Assembly (NCBI GenBank): GCA_020152595.1
Contig: JAIGNY010002073.1
Coordinates: forward strand, 492,501 to 556,500
Length of the DNA: 64,000 nt
Reading direction: 5' to 3'
From: Chiridota heheva
Lineage: Eukaryota > Echinodermata > Holothuroidea > Apodida > Chiridotidae
Part shown: positions 48,603 through 61,700 of the stretch, piece after piece
Numbering within the stretch: position 1 is the stretch's first letter
Layout of the letters: each line of letters begins with the position of its first letter
Program-made: the position numbers and the translations under genes
The notes under the pieces: generated by a model
What the model saw: the letters and a program-made list of their open reading frames with translations, nothing else
The model's database searches: none
Told to the model about the DNA's origin: nothing

Positions 48603-48830
48603 TTGAAATACGGACTGGACGAAACTGCCACTGTCATTTTCATCCCGTTTTCAAGGGCATTCTTTCAACGAGTTGATTATGTATCATTACGCAATCATTT
48701 AACCACAAACTTTGTGAAAGTACGAAGTGGGGAACATGTCAGTGTCAAGAAATCGTTCGTGCGGTTACTAGAATGCCACAGGCACAGAAACCAGGATAGA
48801 GTAGTGTTCAAGGGGCGGAATCTGAATTGA
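48603..48830 (+). other. Unassigned ORF of 75 codons
   Basis: An open frame with unusually mixed composition for this region (contains RVDYVSLRNHLTTNFVKV and VSVKKSFVRLLECHRHR). I do not recognise a domain, and splice signals at its borders are not convincing. Could be a piece of a transposon ORF or chance. Confidence 0.25.
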
Positions 48831-49105
48831 TAACTTTAACAGTAAACATGTAGCAATTTCTATTGTTGAAGATTATGCAGATTACTTTTTGAGCATTAGC
48901 TGATCAAAGTTTAAATAGTTTTTAAATTCATGCGAAATTTGTGATATACAACTATTAGAAGGGCTTAAAATTGTATGTAATTTTTAATGTTTTTTCCTAA
49001 ATCATGTAATGGGGACTAGTTTTTAATATTTGAAAGAACACCTAAGTTTTCATCTCTAAATGGACACTTTTTGAACTTTACAAAGAATGTAAAGGAATGC
49101 ACGTC
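48831..49105. other. Unassigned AT-rich intergenic sequence
   Basis: Nothing recognised. Confidence 0.35.
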
Positions 49106-51010
49106 CAGGGGCGTAACTTACGGTGGTGTTACACTTTCCTAGAAAAAAATTCGTAAGGCATTTCTTATTTTGACTAAATTCGGGGGGAAAATGGCTCAGT
49201 ATTGAAAAATCAATTGTAGGAAAATTTATCTGCATGGTTATTATTTCATATTTTATTTAGACTGTATTTTGAAAATGTTCTGGATAATATCATAATTGTT
49301 TCATGGCCCTACCAGCCCCGCGCGCCTCACTGCCCTTCCCCCAATTAACCGGACATCGATCTTAGTTGGGCAGAGATGTTGAATGTTCGATGTACTTGTA
49401 TCAGAGTATATTTCAGTCATGCCCTGACTCAGATATCAGAATCATGTCCTCCCAGCTTGGTATCAATCATGCCCGAATCATCTATCATAAATCATCTCTA
49501 TTCAACTCTGCATGATTTGTGTTGATTTTACCAGGCCCCATTGTAGGGCATCAAATAAGAAATATTCAGAGCTTACGGACATTCAAGGCTTCACCAGTGA
49601 ACCCCTGCACAATTTTTAGGAAAAATTTCTTCTTTGCCTGTCTAGGAATGGTAACCTTTTAATGCTTATCGTGATGGATTTTTAACATGAGAATTTAATT
49701 TTTTATTCCTATCATCACTTCAATTTTCGGAACTTTGTCAGTTTGTTTTAATTTGCAGCCATTTTGGGTCATCAAAGACAAGAAATATTTAGTTTCCGGG
49801 AGCTTTTCCCCTGATCCCTTCCAAGGGCCTCTCTTGGATTACTTTGATTTGCCCCAGATTCCTACGATTTTTCATTTACATTTTAGGGCATCAAAAACTA
49901 GAAAACTTCATACCATACTTTTCAATGGAAGATGCTCATCTGCCTGTTTAGATTTTAACAGTTTAACATTATGATTTTAAATTGTCTTCTTTTCATCACT
50001 TAAATTTTCAAACTTTGTGTTGATTTTTAGCCATTTTGGTGTAACAAAACCAAGAAATTTTCAGAATTTCTGGCGGCTTCGCCCTTTGAATCGCTACCAA
50101 GGTTTGGCCCCTGCACGCCACCAGGAGTCCTTAAGGCAGATATGCTATTTTACAGTTCCATGTTTAGTACTTGAGTACTGTGTTCCAAGCCTAAATGGTT
50201 GGGCCCCGGCATCCCATGGGAGGTTCTTTTTCCAATTGTTCTTTACTGTGTCATTCAGGGAACGTAGAAAGCGGGGAGCCATGACCCCAATAATTTTTTC
50301 AGGTAGCCTAGTACCATTTTGCTTCCCCCTCCCCTTCCTCTCTCTTCCTTAATAATAAAGGTCAAGTGATTTTGAAGAGTCAGATTCCATAGCTTCTTTT
50401 CCTCCGGAAATCTGAAATTTTTGTAAAATTTTCTTCATTTTGGTGCAATTTACTTCAATTTTCGTGCAATTTCCTTCATTTCAGGAAATTTGTTTTAATT
50501 GTCGAGAAGTATCCATCACTTTTCGGGAATTTTCATTCAATTTTCGTTAAATATCTTTCATTTTTGTGAAATTTGCTTCAATTTTTGTAAATTTCCTTCT
50601 TTTTCGAAAAATTTCTTCAATTTTCGAGACGTTATTTTTCATTTTCCTTAAATTTGCTACAATTTTTGTGCAATTTCCTTCATTTTCGGGACAATTTCTT
50701 TAATTTTTGAGTTGTCTTCAATTTTCGTAATATTTCCTTCAATCTTGTAAAATTTGCATCAATTCTGGGGAAATATTCCCAAATTTTACCAATGATTTTA
50801 TGAACCGCGTTCCCCCCACCCCCATTACAAATAGTTTTTTGACCGTGATAAAGACTCATAAATTTTGGACTGAGGTTTGTTGAGACTTACACCACTCACT
50901 GGTGTCATTGTACACATCGTTTATAAGAAAGTCAGGCAAGTGCAACTTTTTGTTGCTCAAATTTGTCTTTCCCCCCCTCCCTCCTTCTCTTGAAGTCTAG
51001 TTACGCCCTG
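49106..51010. mobile_element. 1.9-kb hAT-like element with 8-bp TSD
   Basis: The left end CAGGGGCGTAACTTAC and right end (minus strand CAGGGCGTAACTAGAC) form TIRs with a one-base gap. Flanks TGCACGTC (49098-49105) and GGCACGTC (51011-51018) differ at one of eight bases. The interior has three or four diverged units of AGCCATTTTGGG...CAAAACAAGAAAT (about 49560, 49750, 49880, 50030) and an AATTTTCG repeat island. No transposase. Confidence 0.7.
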
Positions 51011-51018
51011 GGCACGTC

Positions 51019-53475
51019 ATCAGTCTATGACAAATATATTATGCCTTCCATGGGCCTTCATAAAGATGCCGCTCTAAAAAATTTGGAATAGCCCGCATAC
51101 TTTACCAAGGGCCTATTTTAAAAGTTTTTACAAATATAAACGGGGTAAAAAAAGTAGGCAGCTGTGAAAACATTTTCATTAGGAAAGTACAAAAAATAAA
51201 GTGTAATAGTTCTTTGGTTTGTGCATGAAACATGTAAAACTTCACAATGAAGGGCAAATAGGCACTTATTTTCTCTGAAAGAGTGAAAAGGGTACTTTTT
51301 TCCTGAAAAGGCACACATTTCTCATGTTCTCTGAAAAAGGGCACATTTTTTCTCTGAAAAAGGGCACTTTTTAAACTTTAAAGAAAAGTGGACACATGCT
51401 CCCCAATTCCACCATCTGTGTTCAACTGCTTTTAAAGTGCATATTATTTCATTATGTGACCTATCATTCTGCTTTTGGTATCGGACAGCAAGTCTCTCCT
51501 CTAATTCACTGTCTAGAATCTCAACTTTCCTTCTGTGTTCAACAGTTTGCATGCTGACATATCAAAGCTTGGAGCTTATCTTCTATTTCTTATGATCAGA
51601 TGATTGACTGATTGAATATATTTATTCACTGTAAGATCATATTTGCATGCACAAATGTAAACAAATGATGTTGTATATCTAAAAAAGATAACAGACAAGA
51701 AATAAAACCAAAAATAAGAAGCAATATCGCACAACTGACAAAATGATCTGCACGATGAAAAGGAAAGCACTAAAAGTTTAACCAAACTGGGGAGAAACTT
51801 ATTTCCATAATGATCCTGATGATGAGTCCATTTTAAATGTGAACCCTTCCTTGTGCAGAGGCGGTGTTCCCTCACTAGTTTGCAAAGTACCCTTTTCAGA
51901 GATTAAAAATGTTCTTTAATTATTGAAAATTGCCTCTAAATCTTTTCATAGAAGAAAGTAACACAAGCATCACTGGAGATGTCAGAGACTCCTCATTGTT
52001 TTTCCCTATTGGTTAAAGCTTTCAATTCTGCCTTACTCTTATTTTCTTGCTGTTTATAAGTTTAAATAATACTTTGAATAGGCCTTTGCCAGAGCGTTAA
52101 AGCCATGCAAAATTGCAATAATGGGGGCACCTTTGGGGCCTGGGGCAAAACTTATGTCCCATTCCATTATTTTTGCAAAGCTTAAGTTTCTTTTACATAG
52201 AAATTTTTGTGAAATTTCATTCAATATTCGTAAAATTTCTTTCATTTTTGTGAAATTTGCTTCAATTTTCTCAATTTCTTTCATTTTCTGAAAAATATCT
52301 TCATATTTCTAGTTGTCTTTCATTTTGTAAACTTTGCTTCATTTTTCGGATTCATTCAATTTTTGTAGAATTATCTTTTATTTTTGTGAAATTTGCTTCA
52401 AATTTGCCAGAGCGTGGAAGTCATGCAAAATTGCAATAATGGGGGCACCTTTGGGCCTGGGGCAAAACTTATGCCCGCACCAATATGTTTTGTAAAGTTT
52501 AAACTTTCTTTTACAGAGAAAAGTGCATGTATTGCTGAAAAACTATCCCATTACAAGTCTTCTTGTTCAGGTTGGAGAAACTAACACAAATATTGTTAAA
52601 AGATAACGTGATTTTTTGTTTGTGTGCTTGCTGTTTATTTCTAGTTTCACCATTCAGAGAATTTATATTGAATGGCGTTGTGTTTTTTCCTGATAGTTTC
52701 AATATGCCTCTCTGTTTGTGATTTGCAAGAACAATTAAAAAAAAAAACCAGGAAGCAAACCAACAATAGTTTAATTAGTAGGTTACTTTTTTATTTGAAA
52801 CCTGGGACAAAAGTACACATGTGATCTCCTTTTCAGACTATGAGGCGAAATTTGGCTTTGCTCATATTCTACAATATTAATTGAATTCCATTGATTTTAA
52901 GCAAGAGAATTGTGGATTATTAGACTAAAATTAAAGAAAAAGTGCTGAGCAAAAAGTGAATCTCAGAGGCCTAGTCTGCTTTACTACTATCCAATCATGT
53001 ATGATGGAAACATGACTTACCATTGCAAGTTGTTGCTTGTATCTGAAAATATGATCTCCCCATCCGAGAACACCCACAGGGTAAATTAATATGCTGGCTA
53101 TGCAATTATAAGCAATGCCCATGTAAATTTAATGCAGCTACTTATCAAAACTATGTGATAAATATTGACACCACCTCCCAATAAAAAATGTCCATGCCCT
53201 TAAAAATCTAAGATGTGCCATAAACTTTTAAAAAACTTTTGAAAAATGTTGACCTCTAAAAATCTTGAGGTCTAGTTGATTGCCTTACACTAGTTTCAAA
53301 AACATGCTTAAAATCATATCAAATCTCAGAGCAAGAGGCCATGGAAGAAAACTGGTAGTTATCATGACATTCTTGTTTTTTTTTAGCAAATATAGATTTC
53401 TTAGTGCTTTCATATTAAAAAGAAAATTCAAAATATATTTCCAAGCAGTAGATACAATCAGCTTGATGATTTTTA
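51019..53475. other. Intergenic sequence with local duplications
   Basis: 51290-51370 has repeated TCTCTGAAAAAGGGCAC words. 52085-52210 and 52407-52525 are direct duplicates (GCAATAATGGGGGCACC, CTGGGGCAAAACTTATG) about 322 bp apart, with an AATTTTCG repeat island between. No gene recognised. Confidence 0.55.
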
Positions 53476-54039
53476 AAGGATTAGTTCAGGGGTCAAACAT
53501 GTCTATCACATATAAAAGAGGACTTTAAAAGAAACAAAATGGTGAAGAAAGCATTGTAAAATCTTATTCTGTTAAGGAGATATTCAAATTTAAAGTTTGG
53601 TATCATTTCTGTACAAACGACTGAAATCAGACTAGTTGTGATGTCACAGCCTCAGATTCCTCAAAGTCTTTATGTATTTAAAAAAAGTTTATTTAATTTT
53701 TTCACTATTTAAATCATTTTTGCTCAAACTTTCTTCAGGTGGTATATTATAAATACCCTTCCTAGATTAAGTTTTACTACATTTTTGACATATCCCATGG
53801 TTTTTAAGCCACAAAATCGCAAGACAAAATATGATAGAATACATAAAGACTTTGTGGAATCTGAGGCTATGACATCACAACTAGTTTGATTTCAGTCGTT
53901 TCTACACAAAAGATACCATACTTTAAACTTAAATTTCTCCTTAACAGAATAAGATTTTAAAATGATTTCTTCACCATTTCGTTTCTTTTGAAGTCCTCTT
54001 TCATATAAGATGGACATCTTGACCACTGATCTAATCCTT
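53476..54039. mobile_element. Palindromic (foldback) MITE, complete copy
   Basis: Two arms of about 210 bp are inverted copies: AAGGATTAGTTCAG, GAGGACTTTAAAAGAAAC, GAGATATTCAAATTTAAAG and CTGAAATCAGACTAGTTGTG on the left each recur inverted on the right. A loop of about 130 bp contains CAAACTTTCTTCAGGTGG. TA flanks both ends (53474-53475, 54040-54041), suggesting a TA target duplication. No ORF. Confidence 0.9.
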
Positions 54040-54797
54040 TACCACAGTGGTTTGAAAAATAAGCAATACATCAACAATGTTAAGCTCCTGTTCTATATTT
54101 TCTCTCTAAAAACATTTCTGTACAAAAAATACAACTTTTTCTATTCTTGAAAAATCAAAAGTGTGACAAAAATCATCAGTACTTAAACAATTAGATGACT
54201 GTCCAGTCTCATTGGGCCCAGTCATGTAACTTTGAATGGAAAATACAGATCCAGCATCTGCTAAAAGTTTAAACCACAGCAGAGTGGGTCTGAGAAAGCA
54301 TCCTGAAATTCTAAGTAGTTTCCCAATTCCTATTAATGTCCATATCTGAGAGTCAGCATTTAGTCTGAAACCAGGGCTTTGATCCAAGTCCGGTCCACAA
54401 CTGGTCATTTACCACTTCAAGTCTTAGAATGAGTCTCAATCCCAGGTTGGCAGGTTTAATATTTTAAATAATATCTGAGTACTTACAAAACAAAGTTTTA
54501 ATTCATAGCAGTTATCATAAATCAATGTCAAGAGAGGCATAAAACATAATACTGTCCCCAATGTTTTTGTTTATTCTCCAACAGAGATCAATTGTTGGGA
54601 CTCATGTTACTCACATACTTACAGGTAAATCACCTGTAATCTCCGAGTTATTGCAAGTCAATGCTTGAAGAATTGTTAATGCATACAAAAGTTGTGAATA
54701 TAAAAGAGAAAAAGCCCAAATCTTTTAATGTAATTTTTGAAATTTCTGTCCTACTTATCAGTCACTGAAATTTATCAGACTATTTCCTTCTTTTAAA
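54040..54797. other. Unassigned sequence
   Basis: A minus-strand 100-codon ORF at 54106-54408 has no recognisable domain and could be 3' flank of the GPATCH3-like gene. Nothing else seen. Confidence 0.3.
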
Positions 54798-54798
54798 T

Positions 54799-54969
54799 GT
54801 TGATTGAGAATGTGATGTATGTTGATTGAGAATGTGAATGTTGATTGAGAATGTGATGTATGTTGATTGAGAATGTGAATGTTGATTGAGAATGTGATGT
54901 ATGTTGATTGAGAATGTGATGTATGTTGATTGAGAATGTGATGTATGTTGATTGAGAATGTGATGTATG
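54799..54969. repeat. 22-bp minisatellite
   Basis: About nine units of TGTTGATTGAGAATGTGATG plus TA, with 18-bp short forms lacking the last bases alternating in the first half. Confidence 0.95.
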
Positions 54970-55089
54970 TTCAAAACCTCTTGGTCATATCAAACTGCTC
55001 CCATTCAAATAACAATTGTGAATTTGATGGCATATAATTCAAACAAAATTTGTATAATTTATTATAATAAGACCTTAACATTCAAAATC

Positions 55090-55314
55090 AAGTAAAGTGG
55101 TCATGTAAAATGGTCAAGTAAAGTGGTCAAGTAAAGTGGTCAAGTAAAGTGGTCAAGTAAAGTGGTCAAGTAAAGTGGTCAAGTAAAGTGGTCAATTAAA
55201 GTGGTCAAGTAAAGTGGTCAAGCAAAATGGTCATGTAAAGTGGTCAAGTAAAGTGGTCAAGTAAAGTGGTCAAGTAAAGTGGTCAAGTAAAGTGGTCAAG
55301 TAAAGTGGTCAAGT
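55090..55314. repeat. 13-bp minisatellite, about 17 copies
   Basis: Units of AAGTAAAGTGGTC with rare variants (ATGTAAAATGGTC, AATTAAAGTGGTC). Confidence 0.96.
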
Positions 55315-55602
55315 TTAAACATGTTTTGATAAATCATTTTGCTATTTTCATGGTTTATTGCATATTTTTGTTTTCATTTAAGCTCAAGTTGCAGCTATTT
55401 GCCCATAAAACTCTAGATCTAACGGGTAAGTTTCTTATGGGACGGAAAACTTCCTATTTTGATAAATGGACTTTGCTGCTCCTCTTCATGGGCATTGGAA
55501 GATCACAAGAAGTGGGTCAATTGAGGGGCACTTCCTGGTCCTTGAGCATCTCCTATCTATAACTTTGTTGCCTAAGTAGGGGCAGATGCACCTCTTTGGC
55601 AA

Positions 55603-55783
55603 TTAACCATCCTCATGGTCCTCTCTTTCTCTGTGTTTCAAGTGGTGCGGCTCATTTGATCGATGCAAAGCCTCTGCAGGATCTATCTCGCCTGGATCGT
55701 CATAGATTGTTGTTATCACAACATCTTCTTTCCGCCTTTTCTTTAAGTATGCTGGCTTCCTGAATAACTTTTCTCCATGATAT
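55603..55783 (-). CDS. GPATCH3: GPATCH3-like terminal exon
   Basis: Encodes YHGEKLFRKPAYLKKRRKED, then VVITTIYDDPGEIDPAEALH, and ends HREREDHEDG before TAA. Acceptor TTTTGTAG. Confidence 0.8.
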
Positions 55784-58700
55784 CTACAAAACAAACATAT
55801 GATTGCTGGTATTATCTCGGTTCATTTTATCAATTGACCAAACACAGAGCACAATTATAAAAATATTTATAAACAAACTAAAATTTGAGACTGATTCAGA
55901 ATTTAAGCAGATATAAGAAAATATCCAAGTACCTGAAACTCACAAATAACGTTATCAAATGTAAAGTAAGAGATACACATTGGCTGATACTAACATGATA
56001 TATTTAGCTCTATGCAAATAATTGTTAGAGCAGATCATGTTCCTGTATGATTATGAAGATTAATGCTTCCCTCTTTGGCACACCATCTTCTCTAAAAGGA
56101 TGTATGACAACAAGGGGACATTTTTGGAGACACAATTATTGGTGGCACACATATATCTCATCTTTGCATTTTGAACCAAAAAATGCAAAACAATGAGCTA
56201 TGAAACAAAATGGTGCAAGATGAAAACGTCCAATTATAATTTTGGGCAGAGAATTTATCGTTGAGGAGAAACCATATAAATCTACATTCTTAATTCATTA
56301 ATGGAACAGGAGCTTCCAGTGACCTGTCCAAGCAAAAGTTAGGAGTAAAACCTTTGAAGAAAATGCAATATGTTTCCAGCAACACAAGTGTGAGTCTCAA
56401 CTTGGAAACAAATGACAGGAATTACAACTTTTACATGGCTATGACATGTGGCAAGAACATTACTTAGAATAGCCAAGTGACATATCTTCTTCTAATAATT
56501 AATCATGTCAATGTCTCCGTTTTTAATCTAAAATGGTTCACTCAATATGAGTATTGCTAAATACACATTTCATGAAAATTGTTGGGACAACATAATACAA
56601 CCATTGAAAATTGTACCATATACAAATCGACACATGGACCCACAGTAGATTCATTATCACATCAAAATAAACTTGCTAATTTGTTCATATTTAATCCAAA
56701 CCACAAGTGGACATAATTAGACAAAACAATTTATTGAATGAAAACAAAACAATGCTATAAATTTTACCAACCCTAATCCTCTTTTATCCTGTGAAGACTG
56801 TCCTTCATTGTCCAGAGCTGTGGAGATGCCTGCATATGACCAACCAAGGCCTTGACCATCTTTCCATCCCATGTTTGTCATAACTCTTCTACCAATGCCC
56901 TACATATCAGAAATGATATCAATATCAAAAATTTTCCACAAAGAAGTTTGTCATCAAAAATGAAATAGTTATCAAGGGCATTATGATCCACTATCCAATA
57001 AGTTAAACTGTGATGTAACCATTACACTCACAGAAAAAGATTTTCCAACAGTTTTCTATTTATATAATAATATAATAATAACTAAACTTATTAAGCGCCA
57101 AAATCCAGAAGAAAAAAAACATCTCTTCACAGCGCTGTACAAAATTTATGACGACAAAGGTATTCTGAACCATAAACTGAAAATAATTAGAGCCCAGGAT
57201 CCTGAATAAAATGATATTAATAAGTAACCAAGAATTACCATCTATTTAGGAATGAAATGGAATTTAAAAATTCATAAGGCATAACTGAGAATTCCTAAAG
57301 AGACATTCATTGTTCTATTTTGTACAGTAGGTAAGCCATTGACTTTTTAAAAGATATTTGAGAAGCTGAGGAAATTCCACTGCAAGGAACAACTTACTTT
57401 TAAGAGTGGTATATGACATTAAAAAATTGCCATTTTTGAAACCATACTTTAAAAAGTGTCAAACCTTTTTCACACTAAGATTGATTAAAAATATAAGTTT
57501 TAAACATCATTTTATGTTAAACAGTACTTCTTTTATCTAATTATATTAAAACAGTCTAAAATCAAAACAAAAAACATTAGATATCGCTTGCATGATTAAT
57601 TTTTTTCCCATTCTACATCACAGTGGGCATAGCCAGAAGGGGCCAGGGGCAATGCCTCCCAGTTACATATTCCTGCCCCCTCCCTTTCCCTGAAGTTTGT
57701 AATTCAAAATCGAAGTAGTCATGATGCACTATCCAAAAACTTTGATGTAATATTACAAACAACCTTCCTGGTTGGATACTTTCTTGAGGAAAAATTAGGG
57801 AAATTAATAAAATAAAACTGTAAAAATCAAATTTGTTAAAACTTAAGAAAAATTAATTTAAATTATTGCAAATTTTTGCAACATTTCTCAAACACTGAAG
57901 GAAATTTCCTATAAATTGAAGAAATTTCCCAAAAATGAAGGAACTGTCTCAAAAAAAAAGAAAATTTACCAAAAATTGGACAAGATTTCACAAAAATAGC
58001 AAAAAGTTTGATGGAAACTAAATCAGTGCCATTTTCCCACTTTTAACCAGGAAATTGTAGGGCTTCTTGCCATCTGGGGTAACCAAAAATTAATATATTA
58101 ATATTTGGGTTGAAAGTATTTACCTTTTTAACTTTGCCCACCTCCCTCCCTCCCTAGAGAGGATTGTTGCTCACTGACAATGTAATCCTGGCTACAACAC
58201 TGCTACATCAAAAACTGTTAAAGACTATCAGAGTAAATGTAAAGATTCAATGATTCCAGAGGAAGGTTAAGTATCAAGAAGCAATTATCTCAAATGTAAT
58301 GATATAAAACCTTTATGTAGCAAGATCCTTGGGCTTCAAACATATCACAGGTAGACATGTGTTGTGAAATAGAACTCTTTATTGTATGACTGTCAACAAT
58401 CATTTACTCAGGGACGTAGGAGACCTCAAATTATTGGTGGGGCAAAAACGGTTACGTAACGAATATGATCGGTACATACATAATGATATAAAATGTAGCT
58501 TTACCTATATGTCTTACTGTTATGGTAACCCTCCCCTAGCCCCCTCCCCCTCCCCCCCCCTCCACCCCCACCACCACCATATCATCAATACAGGGGCATG
58601 TCCAGCTTTTCATTTTTAGGGGGCTTAAGCCCTATAAAACATATTCAGGCCCCTGACACAGGTTTAAGATTAAGGAGCCAGGACAAAGGTGTAGGAAGTT

Positions 58701-61700
58701 GGGGGCATCCCCTCTTCCAAACAGTTCTCCTTCCCGGTTGCGTGCTTGTTTCCCAGTTGGGAGGATAAGATATTATCAAAACATAAAATTGCCAACATTT
58801 GCTTAAAATTTCTTGAAATTGACAGTGATTTTCAGAAATTGAAGAAAATTTCCAAGAAATTATATGTAGAAATGCTGGAATTTGAAGAAAATTTTACAAA
58901 AAGTGAAGAAGATTTTTTGAAAATTCATGAAAAATTCATGAAAATTGAAGCAAATTTCCTGCAAATGAAGAAAATTTCTTAAAATTCAATGAAATTACCT
59001 GAAAATTAACCAGTACAATTTGTATAACCAGTGATAAATTTTAAGTTTGAGGAAGAATTTACAGTTCTTTAACCAGTGTGGGATGACCCTTTCTACAGCC
59101 CTTGCTAAGACATTGGACATTGCCCATCAGGCAAAAAGGTAAAGACCTGTATATTGTTTTGAAATTTGTATTTTTAAAGGGATGGGGGGAAGGGAGGGCT
59201 TGGCACCTTTTTCTCTATCTTAAGGCATTTCGTTTGTAAATTCAGATCCAAGTTTAAAGATTTTTGATCCAAAATGAATGATTTTTGGTCTAAAATTGAA
59301 GATTTTTGATCCACAAATTAAGATTTTGGGGTCAGTATTAATTGTTAAAGATATTTGGTCCAAAATTAAAGGTAATTCAGTCGATTCGATTATAAAACAT
59401 TGCCAACAAGTGTTTTTCTGTACGGTTCATGCCACACATGGTTCATTTGATATGTGTTTTTCTGTATGGTTCATGCCACACATGGTTCATTTGATATGTG
59501 TTTTACTGTACGGTTTATACCACACATGGTTCATACCACACATGGTTCATTTGATGTGTTTTACTGTACGGTTTATGCCACACATGGTCCAGTTGATATG
59601 TGTTTTACTGTATGGTTTATGCCTCACATGGTTCAGTTGATATGTGTTTTACTGTATGGTTCATGCTTCACATGGTTCATTTGATGTTTTTCTGTATGGT
59701 TTATGCTTCACATGGTTCATTTGATATGTGTTTTACTGTACAGTTTATGCCACACATGGTTCATTTGATATGTGTTTTTCTGTACGGTTCATGCCACACA
59801 TGGTTCATTTGATATGTGTTTTTCTGTATGGTTCATGCCACACATGGTTCATTTGATGTGTTTTTCTGCACAGTTCATGCCACACATGGTTCATTTGATG
59901 TGTTTTTCTGCACAGTTTATGCCTCACATGGTTCATTTGATATGTGTTTTACTGTACGGTTTATGCCTCACATGGTTCATTTGATGTGTTTTTCTGTATG
60001 GTTTATGCTTCACATGGTTCATTTGATATGTGTTTTACTGTACGGTTCATGCCTCACATGGTTCATTTGATGTGTTTTTCTGTATGGTTTATGCTTCACA
60101 TGGTTCATTTGATATGTGTGTTACTGTACAGTTTATGCCACACATGGTTCATTTGATATGTGTTTTTCTGTACGGTTCATGCCACACATGGTTCATTTGA
60201 TATGTGTTTTTCTGTATGGTTCATGCCACACATGGTTCATTTGATGTGTTTTTCTGCACAGTTCATGCCACACATGGTTCATTTGATGTGTTTTTCTGCA
60301 CAGTTCATGCCACACATGGTTCATTTGATGTGTTTTTCTGCACAGTTTATGCCTCACATGGTTCATTTGATATGTGTTTTACTGTACGGTTTATGCCTCA
60401 CATGGTTCATTTGATATGTGTTTTACTGTACGGTTTATGCCTCACATGGTTCATTTGATATGTGTTTTACTGTATGGTTTATGCCACACATGGTTCATTT
60501 GATATGTGTTTTTCTGTATGGTTTATGCCTCACATGGTTCATTTGATATGTGTTTTACTGTATGGTTTATGCCACACATGGTTCATTTGATATGTGTTTT
60601 TCTGTATGGTTCATGCCTCACATGGTTCATTTGATATGTGTTTTACTGTACGGTTTATGCCACACATGGTTCATTTGATATGTGTTTTACTGTACGGTTT
60701 ATGCCTCATATGGTTCATTTGATATGTGTTTTTCTGTACGGTTCATGCCACACATGGTTCATTTGATATGTGTTTTACTGCACTGTTTATGCCACACATG
60801 GTTCATTTGATATGTGTTTTTCTGTATGGTTCATGCTACACATGGTTCACTTGATATTTCAATTAATTATATTAATGACATGGACAATTTTTCTTTTTTT
60901 AGGGGGGGAGGGCTACGGCATTTTTTAGACACGCCACTGCCCCAATACGCACTGATAAATTCATAAATGAAACAACATGTTAACAAGAAAACGTTGTGGT
61001 GATTATAATATATACATTTGATTAAGTTAACAAAATCGTCATTTGTACTTCAAGCATCCATTGGCAATTGATGACTACTTTTGTTTACACAGTTTGTATT
61101 GACTTTGAGTCTAATGTAGATTTTTGTTGCAGATCTCGGTTGGTGAACTTCCAAATGTGCTATTCCTGGACTCTGTATTGCCCACAAATGTATTTGCAAT
61201 ACAAACCAAATCCAAAATGTCTATCATTTCTTTATGAACGTGCATTGCCATAAGATGATTCATCCTGCAGTCACTTGTTGTTGAACGTAGGTATGTCTTT
61301 ACTATACGCAGAACGGAAAATGATCTCTCACTCAAAGCATTTGTAGCTGGCATAACAATGACTACTGTAGCTTTGCTATGATAACAACTTCTGACAAAAG
61401 TAGGCAGCGAGGACCATCCAAAAAATTAAAAAAAGCTCATAAAAGCTTTCATATCAAACTGACTTGAGTTAAACCCCAGTGACTTGAGTGTTTCCGGTAG
61501 TAAATTAGTTGAGTTTGTAAATAATCAACATTTACATCATCATTGTATTCTCTGGTGACTAATTCCAGCTCTGTCTCACACGGCTCACCTTGGATAGATT
61601 TGAATAATAATTGCTGAAGATCTTTGTATCTCTTAAAATCCAGTTGTCCAAACCTGTTCTTGATACGCTGGGTTATGGTGTCAAATGTCATGAAATACAA

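Noticed and set aside
54106-54408. 100-codon minus-strand ORF as a gene
   Set aside because: No recognisable domain or splice context; may be 3' flank of the GPATCH3-like gene.
58405-58440. Another hAT-like left end (CAGGGACGTAGGAGA)
   Set aside because: Looks like a TIR start but I could not find a matching right end with a TSD.
59278-60458. Overlapping plus-strand ORFs of 70-120 codons
   Set aside because: They are translations of the 42/44-bp minisatellite in shifting frames; unit length variation changes frame freely.
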